Shown piece after piece: positions 11,899 through 25,889 of a stretch of 64,000 nucleotides of DNA. Location of the stretch: NCBI GenBank assembly GCA_008973525.1, contig WACJ01000516.1:2418001-2482000 (forward strand), given 5' to 3'. The notes under the pieces are model-generated. The model was not told the DNA's origin, searched no databases, and was given only the letters and a program-made list of their open reading frames with translations. This stretch comes from Stenopsyche tienmushanensis. Taxonomy: Eukaryota; Arthropoda; Insecta; Trichoptera; Stenopsychidae. The position numbers and the translations under genes are program-made. Positions within the stretch are counted from its first letter, which is position 1. Each line of letters opens with the position of its first letter.

Positions 11899-13617
11899 CT
11901 TTCGATCTCTTAAATTTGTTGGTACGGTTATTATTTGTTTTTTTATTTATACTACCATATGATCAACCGTCTTCCCTAAAATGTTTTAGGTATGAAAGAA
12001 TTTGAAATAAACACATTTGAGGCGACTAATCTGATTAAAATTGCATAAGCTAGAAACATAATTATTTGCGTTGCGAGAAGTCGATTTATGTTATTGTGGC
12101 AAATTTAAAAATGAATTTATAGAAACCTTTCATAAGTTATGTATATCCATATGAATTTAGGGACGACTATGGATGGGATTATTCTTTCGTTTTATCCGCG
12201 AGTTTGAAGTATAAGTCCCACGTTACTTCGCACAAATCTCAATTGTATATATAAAATGGGGGAAAATGCCCATGTCTAGATTCGGTTTATCTGAACTTAA
12301 GATATGGAAATCCCTAAGGAATGAACGGATATCTCTCGACTTCTGTTCTGAGTACTGAACTCTATAGTAGCGACAGTATTCTCCCGATTCTCTGCTTCAT
12401 TGGACATTTTGGGTTGACGGAGGCGCCTCTGTCAATTCAACCATGCAAGAGTCGAAATCTTATTCCATGTCAGTATTGTCGATATTCACTTCGGTGTTCG
12501 GTATAAATCGTTCCAGTTTGTTGGAATAAATTATCAATATGTGAAAATCTCGACATCCACTTTTATTGAGGTGAAGTGCGATTTGCGGATATCACAACGA
12601 CCTTATGTGCGATCTCAACCTCGAGCATATCCATTGTTAGCGTCACGAACAATATTTGTGCTTTTCAAGGCCTAACCAGAAACGTGTAATTTATTATTTG
12701 CATTAATCTATTTTTGAGCAGATACAAAGATATGTAAATTTTACGACCGTTTATACAAGCTCTGGACGGCACCCGAGTTTCGAGTAATGATTTTTCGATT
12801 TCCTCCCCCGAAAGAAAAAGGAAAGCACGGACTCGTGAAAATCTCAGGTGCTTTATATTTTATTAAAATCCCGTTCCCCTTTCATCGCCTTTCATGTAGA
12901 TAAGATACGTATTCCGAAAAGGCATTTTAATGTCATGAAAAGATTCCCATCATCTTTTATTTTCACGTGTGATTGAAAAGGAACGAATAAATTGATTTCT
13001 AAATTTTCACAAAGATCCGCCATTCCTTCATTGATATCATCGGCTCGGCACGATGGATATTTTTAAGTATTGGATTATATTAATAAAATTATATTTCCCA
13101 TGTATCTATTTTGGAAATATCCCTTTAAACGTCCCTCCATTACAATGGAGTTCGTAAATAATAAAGAACGGTCCGGCAAAAGGAATTTCGTGTCTATTAA
13201 TATGCGCGAATAAGCTCTGCTATAAAATTTTAGCTAAGGGAGAAAATTTTCATTAACATAACGAACATTAATTTATCCAATACAATGGCTGTTTCATGAA
13301 AGAGATTACCGCCCCTAATTTATGACTTGATGTATTCTATTGATGTAAATGTTTTGTCAAGTTGTCGCATTTCAGTCGCGATAATTCTGTATTAAGTCAC
13401 ATTTTTTATTTTATTGAAATTTTCTTTCTGCTACGACGAAAAAATGGTATGATTTTTACTAATATTCATGAAAATCGTTGAAGTTATATATTGAAATTAT
13501 ATTTAGTGATGAGGAGATGCAATGACCGTTGAAGAATAGTTTCTAAACTTTATTGGACAGTTGGTGATAATAATAATGTCTCTGAATTTATTATAGTCAT
13601 AGAATTTGTAATATATA
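11899..13617. other. Anonymous DNA, no gene seen
   Basis: A slightly less A+T-rich tract lies at about 12,300-12,900, with a 61-aa frame (12321-12506) that has no known motif. Nothing else is recognisable. Confidence 0.55.
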
Positions 13618-13665
13618 TTAACCCTTTGCGCTCGAGGAGTTTTTCACTCGGGTGAACTAGTAACT
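13618..13665 (+). mobile_element. Solo piggyBac-type terminus
   Basis: TTAA at 13618-13621 is followed by CCCTTTGCGCTCGAGG, the same opening as the MITE ending at 9068. CACTCG and CTCGA words follow within 40 bases. No matching reversed end was found downstream, so only one terminus survives, or the match is partial. Confidence 0.4.
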
Positions 13666-15239
13666 CGAAATGATTATACGAATGTCTAGCGACGCAAGAC
13701 ATTTATCTTTAAAGCACATTTATATTACTTTTTGCACATTTTTTTTTAAATTTCAGCAGCATGACAGTTAAACCATCTTCTGGAAGTTATTCATCGGCAA
13801 AATCTTCCCAAAACATCATCATTCATGCCTTAAAAACCAAATTCTAATGAATCTGCAAAATAATGCCAAGAATATGTCTGGCTAAAAACTGTACAATTAA
13901 ATCATTGAATACAACTTAGCTCTTGATAATTGCATATTGATGCTTATATCGATTGCAAAATATTGTTGTTAGTTAAACAATTTTGTTTATAAGGTAAATA
14001 TCGCCTCGAAAAACTGAAATTGTATGTTTTAATTGATCTGAAAATAATCTCCAAATGGTGAGTATTCATTGTGTGGATTTTTCTTTTTTTTCAGACTGCA
14101 TACTGCTTAGGTCTTTAATATACTACCCCATTCCTGAGTTGGTATATTTAACGTCACGTAGCGCAGTTCGCCTTTGTTTGCATTAATTGCTTCTGGTAAA
14201 GCCCGACCGAGACCCACCCTCCTATTTCTTTGAAAGATCAACGTCCTTGCTTGTAAAAAACATAATTTATCTATAAACATTGCTTTCAAGCACGTATTGT
14301 CAATATTGGCATTGTGAAGCTATCGCTCGTTTGCCATTTTCCTGATTTTATCTTTAAATTATGTCGTAAGTGATGTGGAATTAAAATAAAATGCGCGATT
14401 CAATACTGCTCATTGATTATCGGGTTGACAGGATACACATATGTACTTATATTTGTTATTTTGTCATTATAAATATTTGTATTGCTTTACTGTAATTGCG
14501 GCTTGATGAAATTCTTTCGACATGCACATCGAACTTTTTTCTTCTTCTAAAATTAACATTGTAATTTTTGAAGTTTACTGAATTTTCATATTCACTTGTA
14601 ATACAAAGTATATTGTTTTATGCACACAATGGATAGGTAAATATACGACGAAACCATTGTTTGTGATCAAGGTGCAATGAAATACACTTCACATAAGAAA
14701 AAAGTGTCTATGGATAAATGTTTGCTTCTTAGGTTCTTTCATCGATCAAAAGATTTCTTAATATTTGTATTTGCATTTTATTATTTCAATGACATCCATT
14801 TATTGTTTCCCTTTCGAGATCCTTGCATATTTGAGGGAATTCCGGTATAAAATGTGTAAAGATTATAAGGAGATATACATGTTTTATTTTACAACTAATA
14901 TAACAAAAAGGAAATCTGTAATAAAAACGATTCGTGTTACACTTGTTCCTTTATTTATTTATAATACTTAATCTTTAACAATAATTTAAGCATTATATAC
15001 ATAAGCTCTTATATCTGGTGAGGTTCTGAAAACTGCAGTTTTTTCACATGGTAGTTTTTAATGGCTTTCACGGACATGTGAAGTTGGAATAGGATTGTCA
15101 GTTATCTACTTAGAATTTCTCACGAAAAAATGGAACCATGCTGTTTTAAAACAACACTCAGTCCTCATACATCGCGGATAAAAAAATTCAAATTAAATAC
15201 TTGAGATTGCAAAATTTTACCACATCCACGTCGTTCGCC
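13666..15239. other. Anonymous A+T-rich DNA, no gene supported
   Basis: A minus-strand frame of 60 aa at 14107-14289 contains GLGRALPEAINANKGELR, which has protein-like composition but no recognised family or convincing splice sites. A strong polypyrimidine-AG (ends near 14,094) on the plus strand is followed by early stops in all frames. Confidence 0.4.
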
Positions 15240-15475
15240 AGTCTCGAGTCGTAGGGTAGTCCGAGGGCCCGATGCGCCCGTGCGCCTCTCATCTTAGTCT
15301 GAAGGGCTTCAACGAGAAGGATGGGGAGCGTCCGCTCCTAAGTAGCGACGGGGCTCCGCAGCCTCGACACGGACTCGCAGCATACGACGGAATCCTTTAT
15401 TTTACCTCCGTAGAGGGTGATCTTTATCTTCGATCGCTTATTCGACAACACCGAAAAGGAGGTTTAATTTAAATG
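15240..15475 (+). other. Short G+C-rich patch with a 66-codon frame, function unknown
   Basis: CpG-rich sequence of about 150 bases (15,240-15,390) inside A+T-rich DNA. It carries a frame from ATG at 15272 to a TAA at 15470, closed upstream by an in-frame TAG at 15257-15259. The product has no known motif. It could be an untranslated or coding exon, or a fragment of a G+C-rich element. I see no similarity to rRNA or tRNA. Confidence 0.25.
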
Positions 15476-15479
15476 ATTA

Positions 15480-17365
15480 AAATTACGCAAAAACAACCGC
15501 GAAATACTCCCACGCTATACTTAATTCCTTTTTTTATGAATTCCGAACGCTCATGTGGTACACCCTAATATCTAAAGCGCACACGGGGACTATTTCGCAA
15601 AGGCTCAAAGCAACAGGATTTTATTTCGCTATAAGTACGAATTGGCTTAAGTTGAGGTGATCGTATGTATTTTAAAGCAATCTACGAGTGAGCAGCGATA
15701 TTTTTAAATAGCAATTGAGTTATTACCGCAAATCCAGTAATTCATAAGCGACCCTGCACGTTTTTGTTAACCTCAGTATGCCAACCAATGCATTATCATG
15801 TCTTATTGTATTATTATTTTTGTTAACCTGTGTTCTAAGACTCGTGCTTTTTGGAATTGATTTTTTTTTCAGTTGTATTAGAACACGATTGATATGTTCC
15901 ATGGATAGTCGAGTGAATTGATTTGAATGCTTAGTCGTCCGGGTGGAATGGTGCCCATTTAATATCCCATTAGTTATGGTGTTTTGAGATACCCTCGAAG
16001 GCTTTCATATCAACGAAGCGGTTTTAAATAGGCTTTTCTTCTTGCGAAATAATGAGGGCCGCGATCGAGTTTTTGGTACGAGCGCACGCCTCCAGCGATT
16101 ACGTCACGACGTCTGCAAGCAAAAGGCAAGATTTTGAAAGGCGGTCTGTGTTACTTGATCAATCGCGTTCCACTTGGGGAGTCCGTTCAGTTCTCAAACT
16201 CGTATTGCGGTCCATCAGACGAGCATATGTTTAGATACCGTTACCCAAATACACGAGAGTCTTTCAAAAGCCTTTTTTATATTCGCTCATCGATCATTCT
16301 TCGTTTATTTTGGCCGCGGGCCGCTCCGGATTCGCTAGTGCGAGTGCCATTTCACCTTCACACCCGATGACTTTGCTTCACTGATGCTGCTTATTTAATT
16401 AGCACCTCGTCGGCTTTGATTAGTGCCAACCATCGATTGGTCAACTGTTGCATATCTGGCCTCGAGGATCGATTCTGTCACATACGCTCTGTTTGTCATT
16501 GTTTAGAACTTTCAGTCACGTTCGTTGCTCGGGTCATCCCAATATTGATTTCGTTCTGCTCGAATCGAGCTTCGAGATTCAATTTCAAACAGTTACGAGA
16601 TGTGCAGTAACGAAATATGCTCGCTAATATGTTTATTTATTTGGAACTAATAACTCATAGAAATCATTAGTTTCGTATATATCATAGATTTCCAACTTGA
16701 TTCAGGTGGGATCCCTTGATGGTCGATGAGGATTTGAAAAGGATCAATAATATTCCATGGATTTATTTTGCTGCAAAAGTAATGATGAACTTTATAATAA
16801 TTTATTTATACAAAAGTTTGTTGGTTGTCAAAAGGCAATCCTTTGCTCAGTTTTATTGAAAACTTTAATGCAAAAGTTAACTCCAGCAGATATAAACAAA
16901 TTACAAGGAAAAAACGCGAATCTCATTCAAACTTGAACAGTTATATTTGGGTTTTGCTCCAAAATGAATTTATTTATTTCCATTTTAAATAGAAATTATC
17001 TTCTATTGTCTTGGATTATAAATCCATTTAAAAGCGATACACCCATATTGATTTTTCGCCACAAGAAAAAAATATTGAGTCGAAGGAGAATTTAAAAGAT
17101 AAAATCAATTTTCAAATAAGTTGTTATTATCCATCACTCAATAAGTTTGTGGGTTGTTTTATTTTTTTAAGAAATTGCTAAATTCTACGAAATTATTGAG
17201 TGATTCAGTATATTATAGAGAAAATATTAAAGAGGCAGATAAAAAAAAACATTTTTTTTAAAAGGATGGAGGAAAAAGGTCGGAAACCCCTACATACATA
17301 TAATGTCCTGCGTGCATAATGAATCATTGTTAATATTCTGACATACATCCAAAATTATTCCTTAT
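15480..17365. other. No gene seen; moderately G+C-richer tract at 16.03-16.62 kb
   Basis: The section 16,030-16,620 has more CG dinucleotides than its flanks (for example GCACGCCTCCAGCG, ACGTCACGACG) and three overlapping frames of 60-78 aa without motifs. It contains a CRE-like TTACGTCACGACG at about 16,099. It might be regulatory, but nothing proves that. Confidence 0.35.
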
Positions 17366-17367
17366 GT

Positions 17368-17880
17368 AAATTTACATCCACAGAATTCACTAAATCATAC
17401 TATTATATAGAATACAATTCGTCGCTAGTTCCGACTCAGATAAAATCACAGAACAGAGCGACACCAAGAAGAACAGTAAAAGGATCCGCTTTGAAAAAGG
17501 CAAACGGCGAATTTCGTTTCGCAACGATAACGATACTGTCTTTCGTTGCTTTCCACATTTTTAAATAGCCGAACTAGAAAGTTCAATCTCCAAAAAGACA
17601 GGCAAATCCATTCTTGAATTTGCCTCGGGAGGAAGATGCACCACCTGTTAGCTGGCGATGCCAAGATGCGTTTCATAAGCCAAATACAGGGTTTTACCCC
17701 TAACCATTGCGAGGAAGGAAATGACTGGGTTATATATATTCCAGATAGCTTTTCAAGTAATTTTTCACTGCCTTCCAAGGAAAACAGCCCAGTTTTTAAA
17801 CCTATCGAGATGCTCGTCAAGGCGACCATCGATACGTTCACCTAGGTGGTCCGCTGGGATTCATGTATCGGACTTGTGTA
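17368..17880 (+). repeat. Repeat A, copy 1 (head and middle)
   Basis: The head, starting TTACATCCACAGAATT, aligns with the copy at 27,178 over a few hundred bases: shared words include AGAAGAACAG, TTTCGCAACGATAAC and CTTTGAAAA. The later part shares CCTTCCAAGGAAAACAG- and GATACGTTCACCTAGGTGG-type words with the copies at 34.2 kb and 62.6 kb. The 3' tail of the repeat is missing here. A 131-aa minus-strand frame (17446-17841) and a 69-aa plus-strand frame lie within it and are probably chance frames of the repeat. Confidence 0.7.
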
Positions 17881-20800
17881 TGATTGCGAAAATATGATGA
17901 TAATGGCATACAGAATATTGATAAAAATGAATATGCCAATATATTTGGGAGATCGAGAATGTAAAATCGATCGAGATTTACCTTGATTTCAGAGTTTTTA
18001 ATTAAAACTACCAAGAAAATGAAATCGGTCGAGGTTGTTTATGAATGGCGATTTGTAACAGTTATAGAAATATTTAAATTTTATGATAATTTGGCATTCA
18101 TAGATGCTCAGATCAAAAGTATATATTATATTTGCGGCTTTATGTAAAATCTTTGGTGAATTTTTAGGGGACTGAATTGAACATAAGGGAGGAGCCGATG
18201 GTCACTTGTTAATTAATAATTAATTCCTCGATAGATAATCCGGTTTATTTGTAGAATTCCTATGATGACGTGTTGTTTTCACTTAATAAGCGAAGAAATT
18301 GAAATGTTGGTAAATTTAAGACCTTTATTATTGAGATGGAATGCAATATCGGATTGGTAATTTCCAAGTTGTGCACATCATCATAAAAATGTTTATGTAT
18401 TCCTTATGCATATAAATTATTCCGTGACCATGGATTGAAAATACAGACGACGTCTGAATAACACGACATTCCTATAATATTATTCGAGAATTTTGATTTA
18501 AAGCACAATAGTTGTTTTTCTTTCCCCAATTTATCTTAAATTCAAATATATTCAAAAATTACTGCTGAAACTAAGAAGACTAATGAAGTAAATTTGAATA
18601 AAATTGCACTTAAGATTTTCACAAATTTCATAGAGTGATTAAGTATTATTTTTAAAACTTTTACACCAGTTTTGTTTTGTATAACACGATCAGAAACCCA
18701 TCAACCCCAATTTTATTTTTATAATTTACCCAAATTTTATTTTTACAATAAATATAGAACATTTGTTATAATCCCAAAAAAAGGTCAATTTATACAACAA
18801 CATGTTAATGTGGGGTCTAAGGGATGAAAATATTTTTTAATGAAGTCTTCCCCATCGTTTATACTTTAATCTCCTGATTAAAGTATTTTACATTGTTCTA
18901 AAGTCTAATTATGTCTGAATAAATCCTTGATTTTCAGTATATTTTTCACAGTGATGAATCACATTTTATGGATTAGGTTTCCGTGAATTATGCTATTTTA
19001 TGCACTTTTCTGAGTTTTGCAATGGACAAAACAATTTTAGCGGGGGAATGTGACCGCAATAGGTCTATATAGAAATAAAATACCCCTTTTGTTGTATTAG
19101 TAGAGATAAAATGCACTGAATGGATAAGCCTTATGCAATAATGGATCTTCTCTATTCTTTGCTTGCATATGATGTTCGATATCCTAAGGCTTGCAAATTT
19201 AGTCAATTGCAAGTACGCAATTTTAAAGCTTTCTAATTTGAATCGTTCACATTACATATATCTACATTTGGGCGAATGAATATCTTAATATTTCAGATTT
19301 AATACTTCAATTTCCAAATCGATAATATATTTATATCGACCTGTTATTACGAAATTTTTCACTCAGCAAGTGAAAGCATTGCAGCTGTCGTGATGCAATA
19401 TTTTGCAATTATTTAATGGTTTTAGTTAACCGTAATTCGAATTCATATTGTGAGTTCCGTATATGCTTAAAATGTTTAATTCTCATTGCTCGCCAGAGGT
19501 GGCCAACCAACTGGCTGATGTGGCTAATTGATCTTATGAAGGCGGTCGTAATTTTATTTATGGACAAAGCTCGATGGGAAATTTTCATCTATTATGTTTT
19601 TGTTTTACGATGTTGGATGACATTTAAACTAGCTCCCAAATTTAAAAGTTAATTATTCTAAGAACAAAACGTTTAATAAACGTATTTTTCTTTCACAAGA
19701 ACTTATTTAAACAATGAGCCAAACGATTTTACTTTTGTATTCAAATTGCTTTTCTATGAATTTGATATTATTAAAAAAAACTTTAGCTTTTATTAATTGA
19801 CATTTATACAAGAAAAAAATATTGAGATTCAATTTAATTTAAGGAGCGTTGATTTCTTTCAAGTGTATTTTCAATTATAACAAAGGGATTGTGTTAGCAA
19901 ATTGGGTCGTTTGTGGTGGTTTATCGATCCTCTCTTGCTAGCGATAGTTTCTTGCAGCAACAGCACGTTGATGAATTTCCATATTAACACTTTTCGCCTG
20001 AATTTCCATGTGTCATTCTACGTTGATAAGACAACGGCAATAAATATAAGGTCGATTAATAATTCCCGGATTAGCAGCTACTTTCGTCCGTTATGCTCAC
20101 GGTGATGAATATACGGATTTCGGGAAATGATTTTTCATTTTCTCGACGCAGATAAATAGCTTGGTTGTAACCCGCATGACAAGACGAAGAACGACTACAA
20201 TTCTGTCATTTTATACCTTGACATTGAGGATGTGTCAAACTGTCATTGTGGCTTAGCTACTGTTATGTGAAGCAAAACACATTTTCTTTGTTCGTTCCTT
20301 TTTTATTAAATACATTTAAGGCAAAGTACGCGTCTTAAGGTCTTGTTTTTTATATTAAGAATGGCGTTCTTGGGTTTTTGAATATCATGCATTATACAAA
20401 ATAAAACTGATCAGAAACAAGGTATCATGATAAAAATGTCCAAAAACTAATTACTCATTGTAGAACTTTTTGAGATGCGAGTTCAAATGAAAGTATTTGG
20501 CATTTGTGAATTTTGGATGGAAAGTGAACAATACGTTGTTTCTCAGTTAGTGATGTAACGTACATTTTCTACCTCGTTAAAAAAATAACCTAATGGAAGA
20601 CAAAGAAAATGCGGTTAACGAGACATAGATTTCCAGAATCGTGAATAAAAATAAGGATATCGAATCCTTTACCGATGAAATATACATTGAATATAAATAC
20701 GCATTTATTTTCATATATACAGACTATCCCAAGCGGAAAAAAATATTTAACACATTTTTAAAGATTAAATTAAATCTGGAGATGATGTATATTTTCGAAT

Positions 20801-23800
20801 CGAAATTCATGCAGATCTTGTATTATTTGAAACCAAATATAATCCACGGATGATAATTGATGAATTATCTAGGAAGTTGGATATATCTGGTTAAACGCTC
20901 AAAAGATGCCATGCAATATTTTCTTCAGTATTTGATTACGGTTAACGAAAAACTGGTTTAATTTACACAAATATCTTAAAAGGAAAGTATTGACTCCTAA
21001 ATGATACGTTTCGCATTTGGTGGAACTGTAAAAAAAGTATTCATTGTCAAGTGTTAAAAACAGGTCAAACATTGACTGTAGAACCGTATTGTGAAGAATT
21101 GAATAACTTGAATTTTATAACAACGACGGCTATAGTTAATAGAAAGCGTTATTTTGCAGTACAATGCTTGGTAGTATAACGTTTGAAAAATTCGTGAAAA
21201 ATTAATAGTTCAGGCTGGGAAGATTTATTTACATCCTTCATATTTAACAATTATGTCTGCTTCATATTGCTATTTGTTTAGGTCTATGGAGTCTAGGTTC
21301 AACAAATCCAAATATTAAATGAAGTTTTATTGTTGGGGACTATTTTTCCGTCTGTTGTGATAATGCAATATGTATATATTTTTTCAAATGATTATTATTT
21401 CTATAATACATCTGTGGTCAGATAGAATAAATAATTATTTATGTTTGCGTATTAAATGAGCTATTAAAAAGTATTGCATCATTCTTAGATTATTTTATTA
21501 TAGAGCCTTTATATTATATGTTTTTTCTGCAATATTTTAGCATTTTTCATCCAAAGATTGTGGTTATCATTTACTAAGACTATTTAATATTGAACTGCGA
21601 TGCATAGAGTACGCAACGTTTCACGTTATCAATTATATAGTTTTTTTTTATCATCTTTCATATAACACTTCCTAGTAATCGTGTTATCATCTTGCTAATA
21701 AATATGGCATCACTTGACATCACGTTTTCAGTTTTATTTCGCTTAGTGCATTTTTAATTTAATATCTTTTACTTATGGAAGACGATTGAGACAAGATTAG
21801 ATATCATTATTTTTTAATGTAGCGCCAGAAGGCGAATTCACACTGTGAATAAATTGGGCGCCGATTTTGGATGGGTCATATTTTTTATTTGTGAGGCATT
21901 CTAATTTTATGGCGGTGTCGATTTCAGAAAGTGTCGAATTGCCGAGCATTCATAAAAATTCAGGTGAAACTCCCACTGGATTTACCGGCATGCCTATGAA
22001 ACGCTCGTTCCTCCGCATGAATATTCTATGGTGAAAACATAATCTAGAGATTCCTTTCGAAGGTTGGTCGTTAAATCTAGACGATATTATTATTGTGCAT
22101 ATAAAAGTCTCCAAACGACCAATAAACTCATTTGGAATTCAATATGTGAAATATGTATTTTTCCATACGAGCGGTATTAAGCTTTCGTTGAATGGTTCAA
22201 GCTATTCACATGGTATATCCTCATAGCGTAAATTTTGCATCATAAAATCTTATCTTTAGACTGTATTGAACTTATCATTCATGATTTTGTATGACAGAAA
22301 AGACAACACAGTACTAAAATATATATAAATATGCTTTTTTGTCACTAAAATATAATGCAAAAAATATCATACCTATTGAAAACATAACAAAGAAAGAGCA
22401 GATAAAAATGCAAATATTATTGAATTTATAGTATACTCAGGAAATCCAAATCAAAGTTCAATTAATAAATTCGCATTATAATAAAAATGTTGTAATGAAA
22501 TGAAATAAAAATTGTTTAATCTGGAAATGAAAAGGTTTAACATGAAAAACTGTATAAAAACATGATATAAAAAGACCAACTTCTCTTTAGATCTTTAATT
22601 TCATGAGAAAGTCAAATAATATAATCCATCAGACAGCGTTTCCAATTTAAAATACAATAGCTCAATCTACGGTGATCCAAACGATGACCTGACCAAGTCC
22701 TCACTTTTTCGCGGTCACTTGGTGCTCCAAATTATTAGTTAATGTTTTCTTTGATTATGTACGATTCTTAATATTTTAGATTTCACTCAATCACTTTCAA
22801 TTCATATTCCTAACTGGAAAAGTTGTTCGTGGCGAAAAAAAGCGCTAATATCCGAATGCTGTTATCAGCGGTTTGACAGCTGAAATCGAGTGAAGCTGGT
22901 AACGCATTATTCTGACAGACTAAAGATGATTAATATTTACGGGACTCTATGATTTATGTGTTCATATTTGAAATATGCCATTAAGATAGCACGCTTTATG
23001 TTCATTGGGCTTCGAGAATTTCTGTCATTTTCCTTTTAAAGCGAGTTTAGACTTCATAATAAACCAAATCTATTACGGTTTTTTGTCACATGGGTGTTGC
23101 GAAATCATTATTTTTAAATTATGCTATAACTATTAACTCTGAGATAATCCTGATTAGTACAATATTGGTCCGGGGACTAACAAAAATGCATCCTGGCATA
23201 TAGATGCCCGATGAAGTGCATTTCTTCAAGGATGCATGTATTTATAAGATCTCATCGATCGACGAGTTTATTGGATGATCGGGTATTATTACTCAATAAT
23301 ACCTTGCGCCCTCTTATCTTCATATAAGCACGCAAAATGGATTATAGAGTTGAGGCATTGCTTTTAATATTTAGATCTTTTATTGTATAGGTGCATAGAA
23401 GCAAAATTCATTCTTGCTAGGAAGGATTTTAACCGACGAAATGCTTAATGCATTTTGTAAATTTCTGAACTGTTAGGGTCTTTATTGCAGTGTTATATTT
23501 ATAGTTTTTCATCGCTATACCTCGACCTAATTTCATGAGTTGCTCCAACCATATAGAGCCTTGCATTTTTACACTTTTATGACTGCTTATTTATTATTGC
23601 GTCTTTTTCATTCCAACTAAAAAAAATATTTGGATCGATTTTATTCTGGATCTAGTTTATTTGTGACGAGGATAGTTCTTTATATTTTCGCATTGCAAGC
23701 GGAGCTTTCGTATATATTTTGGCAACCCTCCTAATCACCCCAATGTTCATGTCTATGATACAACTTTTCTCTGAAGATTTTCTGAAGTATCTTGGAACGC

Positions 23801-24532
23801 GTTTTGATAGTAGACGATTGTGTGCATTTCTTAATTTAGTTTGAACATCAAATCTTGATGAATAATGTTGTATGGTTTGTTTAATCTCATTTATGCAGAA
23901 AGTAAACACGTTTTCTGTATGCTTTATGAATTGTTGTAGAATTATTCATGATACCACGATAGCACGTCATAACTGTTTATTGTGTTTGATACAAGCTCAC
24001 AAATTTGATTTAATTTTAATATTAATATTTAAAATTGTTCTGATGTTTCAATGTCAACTAGTTCGTAACGGATATTTGATTGGAAACTTAATTTTGGTCG
24101 CAATATTACGGTTTCGAATAAGTGGTTGCGTCTATGTATTATGCATGTCGGTGCGTTTCAGCATTTTCGAAGTTAATGCATATTGAAAATAAATATTAAT
24201 GCATTATGCGGTGGTCGCAATGCATATAATGCATGTCGATCAGTTGTAGTGTTGTTTGAGAACAATTGCATCAGTGCATGCTGTGGCACGTAGCCTTCGT
24301 TTCGGCATGTACAAATGTTAATCCTCGTGAACTCGAGACCTTAAAACGGCAAAATAATTCCATCATATTTTGTATGCACTTCTTGCACTCGAATGTTGGC
24401 ATCGCCACTCAGACTATCGCGAAACCCTCATGATGTATTACACCTCACCAGTAGAATCGTTCTGGATTGAAAGAACATATAATATGTATCGTTTTCATTC
24501 CAAAACCATAAAGTATGTTTAAACACTCCATA
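17881..24532. other. Long anonymous A+T-rich tract, no gene seen
   Basis: More than 6.5 kb with no recognisable coding sequence, RNA gene or complete mobile element. A tandem duplication of about 25 bases containing AATTTTATTTTTA lies at 18,705-18,752. The longest frame is 104 aa at 23872-24186, rich in I, L, F and C, with no motif. Consistent with intron or intergenic DNA. Confidence 0.6.
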
Positions 24533-24850
24533 ATCATCATCATCATCATTGTCCATTGTAGAATACTGTCCATTGCAAAATTTGGGTCCCTTCAACGCTC
24601 ATTCATGGTAAAATATCACATTCATGTCATCTTCATCAAACATTTACCTTCTATATTGCAAAAATAAACCCTGCGGGCTCTCCAAATGAACAAACCAAAG
24701 GACAGTTTTCTTGATATATAAAGAAAATAAAGGTGATTTCAATGACTTTTTTTGGAAGTTCGTGAAAAATTACTCGATATGACCATATTGATTTTATTAG
24801 AAAGGGCTCTCTAGAGTGTACAGAATACAGTCCCTCCATTGTTTCCATGG
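24533..24850 (-). repeat. Repeat A, copy 2, with (GAT)n tail
   Basis: The copy lies on the minus strand. Its 3' end on that strand is a run of GAT units (ATCATCATC... on plus at 24,533-24,550), immediately preceded by words matching the tail of other copies: the plus strand reads CTGTCCATTGCAAAAT where the 34.0-kb copy has CAGTCCACTGCAGGAC, and GGGTCCCTTCAAC against GAGGCTTCTTCAAT. The upstream part includes GAGAGCCCTTTC and AAAATCAATATGGTC words also present at 34.3 kb. The simple-repeat tail joined to a constant 3' end is typical of LINE-type retroposition. Confidence 0.7.
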
Positions 24851-25138
24851 ACTATGGTGAAAAGCTACGTGACACTCAAAAAATGTCGTGCATGTGTTCC
24901 TTACAAATTGGAGAATGGTAAGGATTTCTATTTCGGAGATTTAAAATGATACAGAATGAAACAGAAGATAAAAATACACATGTCATGGAAATTATCGATG
25001 AAATCAGAAATGTATAACATAACGTAATCCCGAAAAATTCGGGATCGAAATTTTTATCTTATAGAAATTGTACACCTCACCAGCACGATAAGGGCTATTA
25101 AATCGAGACATTCTCGCCAAAATCTGGACGCTCGGAAA

Positions 25139-25670
25139 CAGTGGCGTTACTACTAATCGACGAGCTTAGGCGACGCCTAGGGGCAGCAACTGTCTAATCT
25201 ATGTATACATATATAGCGTACATGTATGTTTTTCAAATTGTTATATTAACCTTTCCCCACCGGTGATGTATTTACTACACCTCGACTCTAATAATGGGAA
25301 TATCGATATGAAATATAATAGATACGGGGTTCAGAATTTTTGTATTTCTTTAAAATATATTTACGAATCACATAGAAGTATTATAGTATGTAAGCATTTA
25401 TCTGCAGCGACGGAAATAAATAATTTTTCAGGAAATCGGGAATTTTGCGAGTTTCAGTCCGTGTCTCAGCAGAAAGAAATCTTATCAACCACATTGATGA
25501 TGTTATACGAAAATGAGGACTCATGCGGTCATCAACTCCAACTAGCATTTAAATATCTGATGACACCTCCAACGAGTGTGGAGGCTGAGCGTGCATTTTC
25601 AGCAGCAAGTTGCCTGGCTACCAAAATCAGATCCAGACTAAATGATGAAACACTCGATGTTTAAGTGCAA
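25139..25670 (+). mobile_element. hAT transposon remnant (candidate 5' end plus transposase C-terminus)
   Basis: A frame at 25263-25664 ends in YLMTPPTSVEAERAFSAAS followed by ATKIRSRLNDETLDV, the hAT C-terminal dimerisation domain with its PPTSVxAERxFS and KxRxRLNDxTLD signatures. The 100 or so residues before it are less recognisable and may include unrelated sequence, so most of the transposase, including the catalytic residues, is absent. At 25139 the words CAGTGGCGTTACTA and later GGCGACGCCTAGGGG resemble a hAT inverted terminus, but no matching right end (ACGCCACTG) was found and the link to the coding part is my inference. Confidence 0.75.
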
Positions 25671-25889
25671 ATTCGAGACTAAGTGGTTTCCTATTTCGGG
25701 TTAACCCTCTCAGTTCAGCAATTTCAAAATGATATAGAAGGCAACGCAAGACACTGCTGTTATCGTTGCAAAGTGAAAACCCCTTGTCCTGCAATAGATT
25801 TATGATCATACCAAGATCGAGGAAAAAACAGTAGAAGATTTATATATAACAATCAGAATGTTAACCTTGCTAAAATCACTCAATGGTAT

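Noticed and set aside
14107..14289. 60-codon minus-strand frame GLGRALPEAINANKGELR
   Set aside because: Looked protein-like, but no acceptor precedes it on that strand and no family is recognised; kept only as a remark.
17446..17841. 131-codon minus-strand frame
   Set aside because: It lies antisense to repeat A copy 1, and the corresponding frame is closed in other copies of the repeat. No domain is recognisable.
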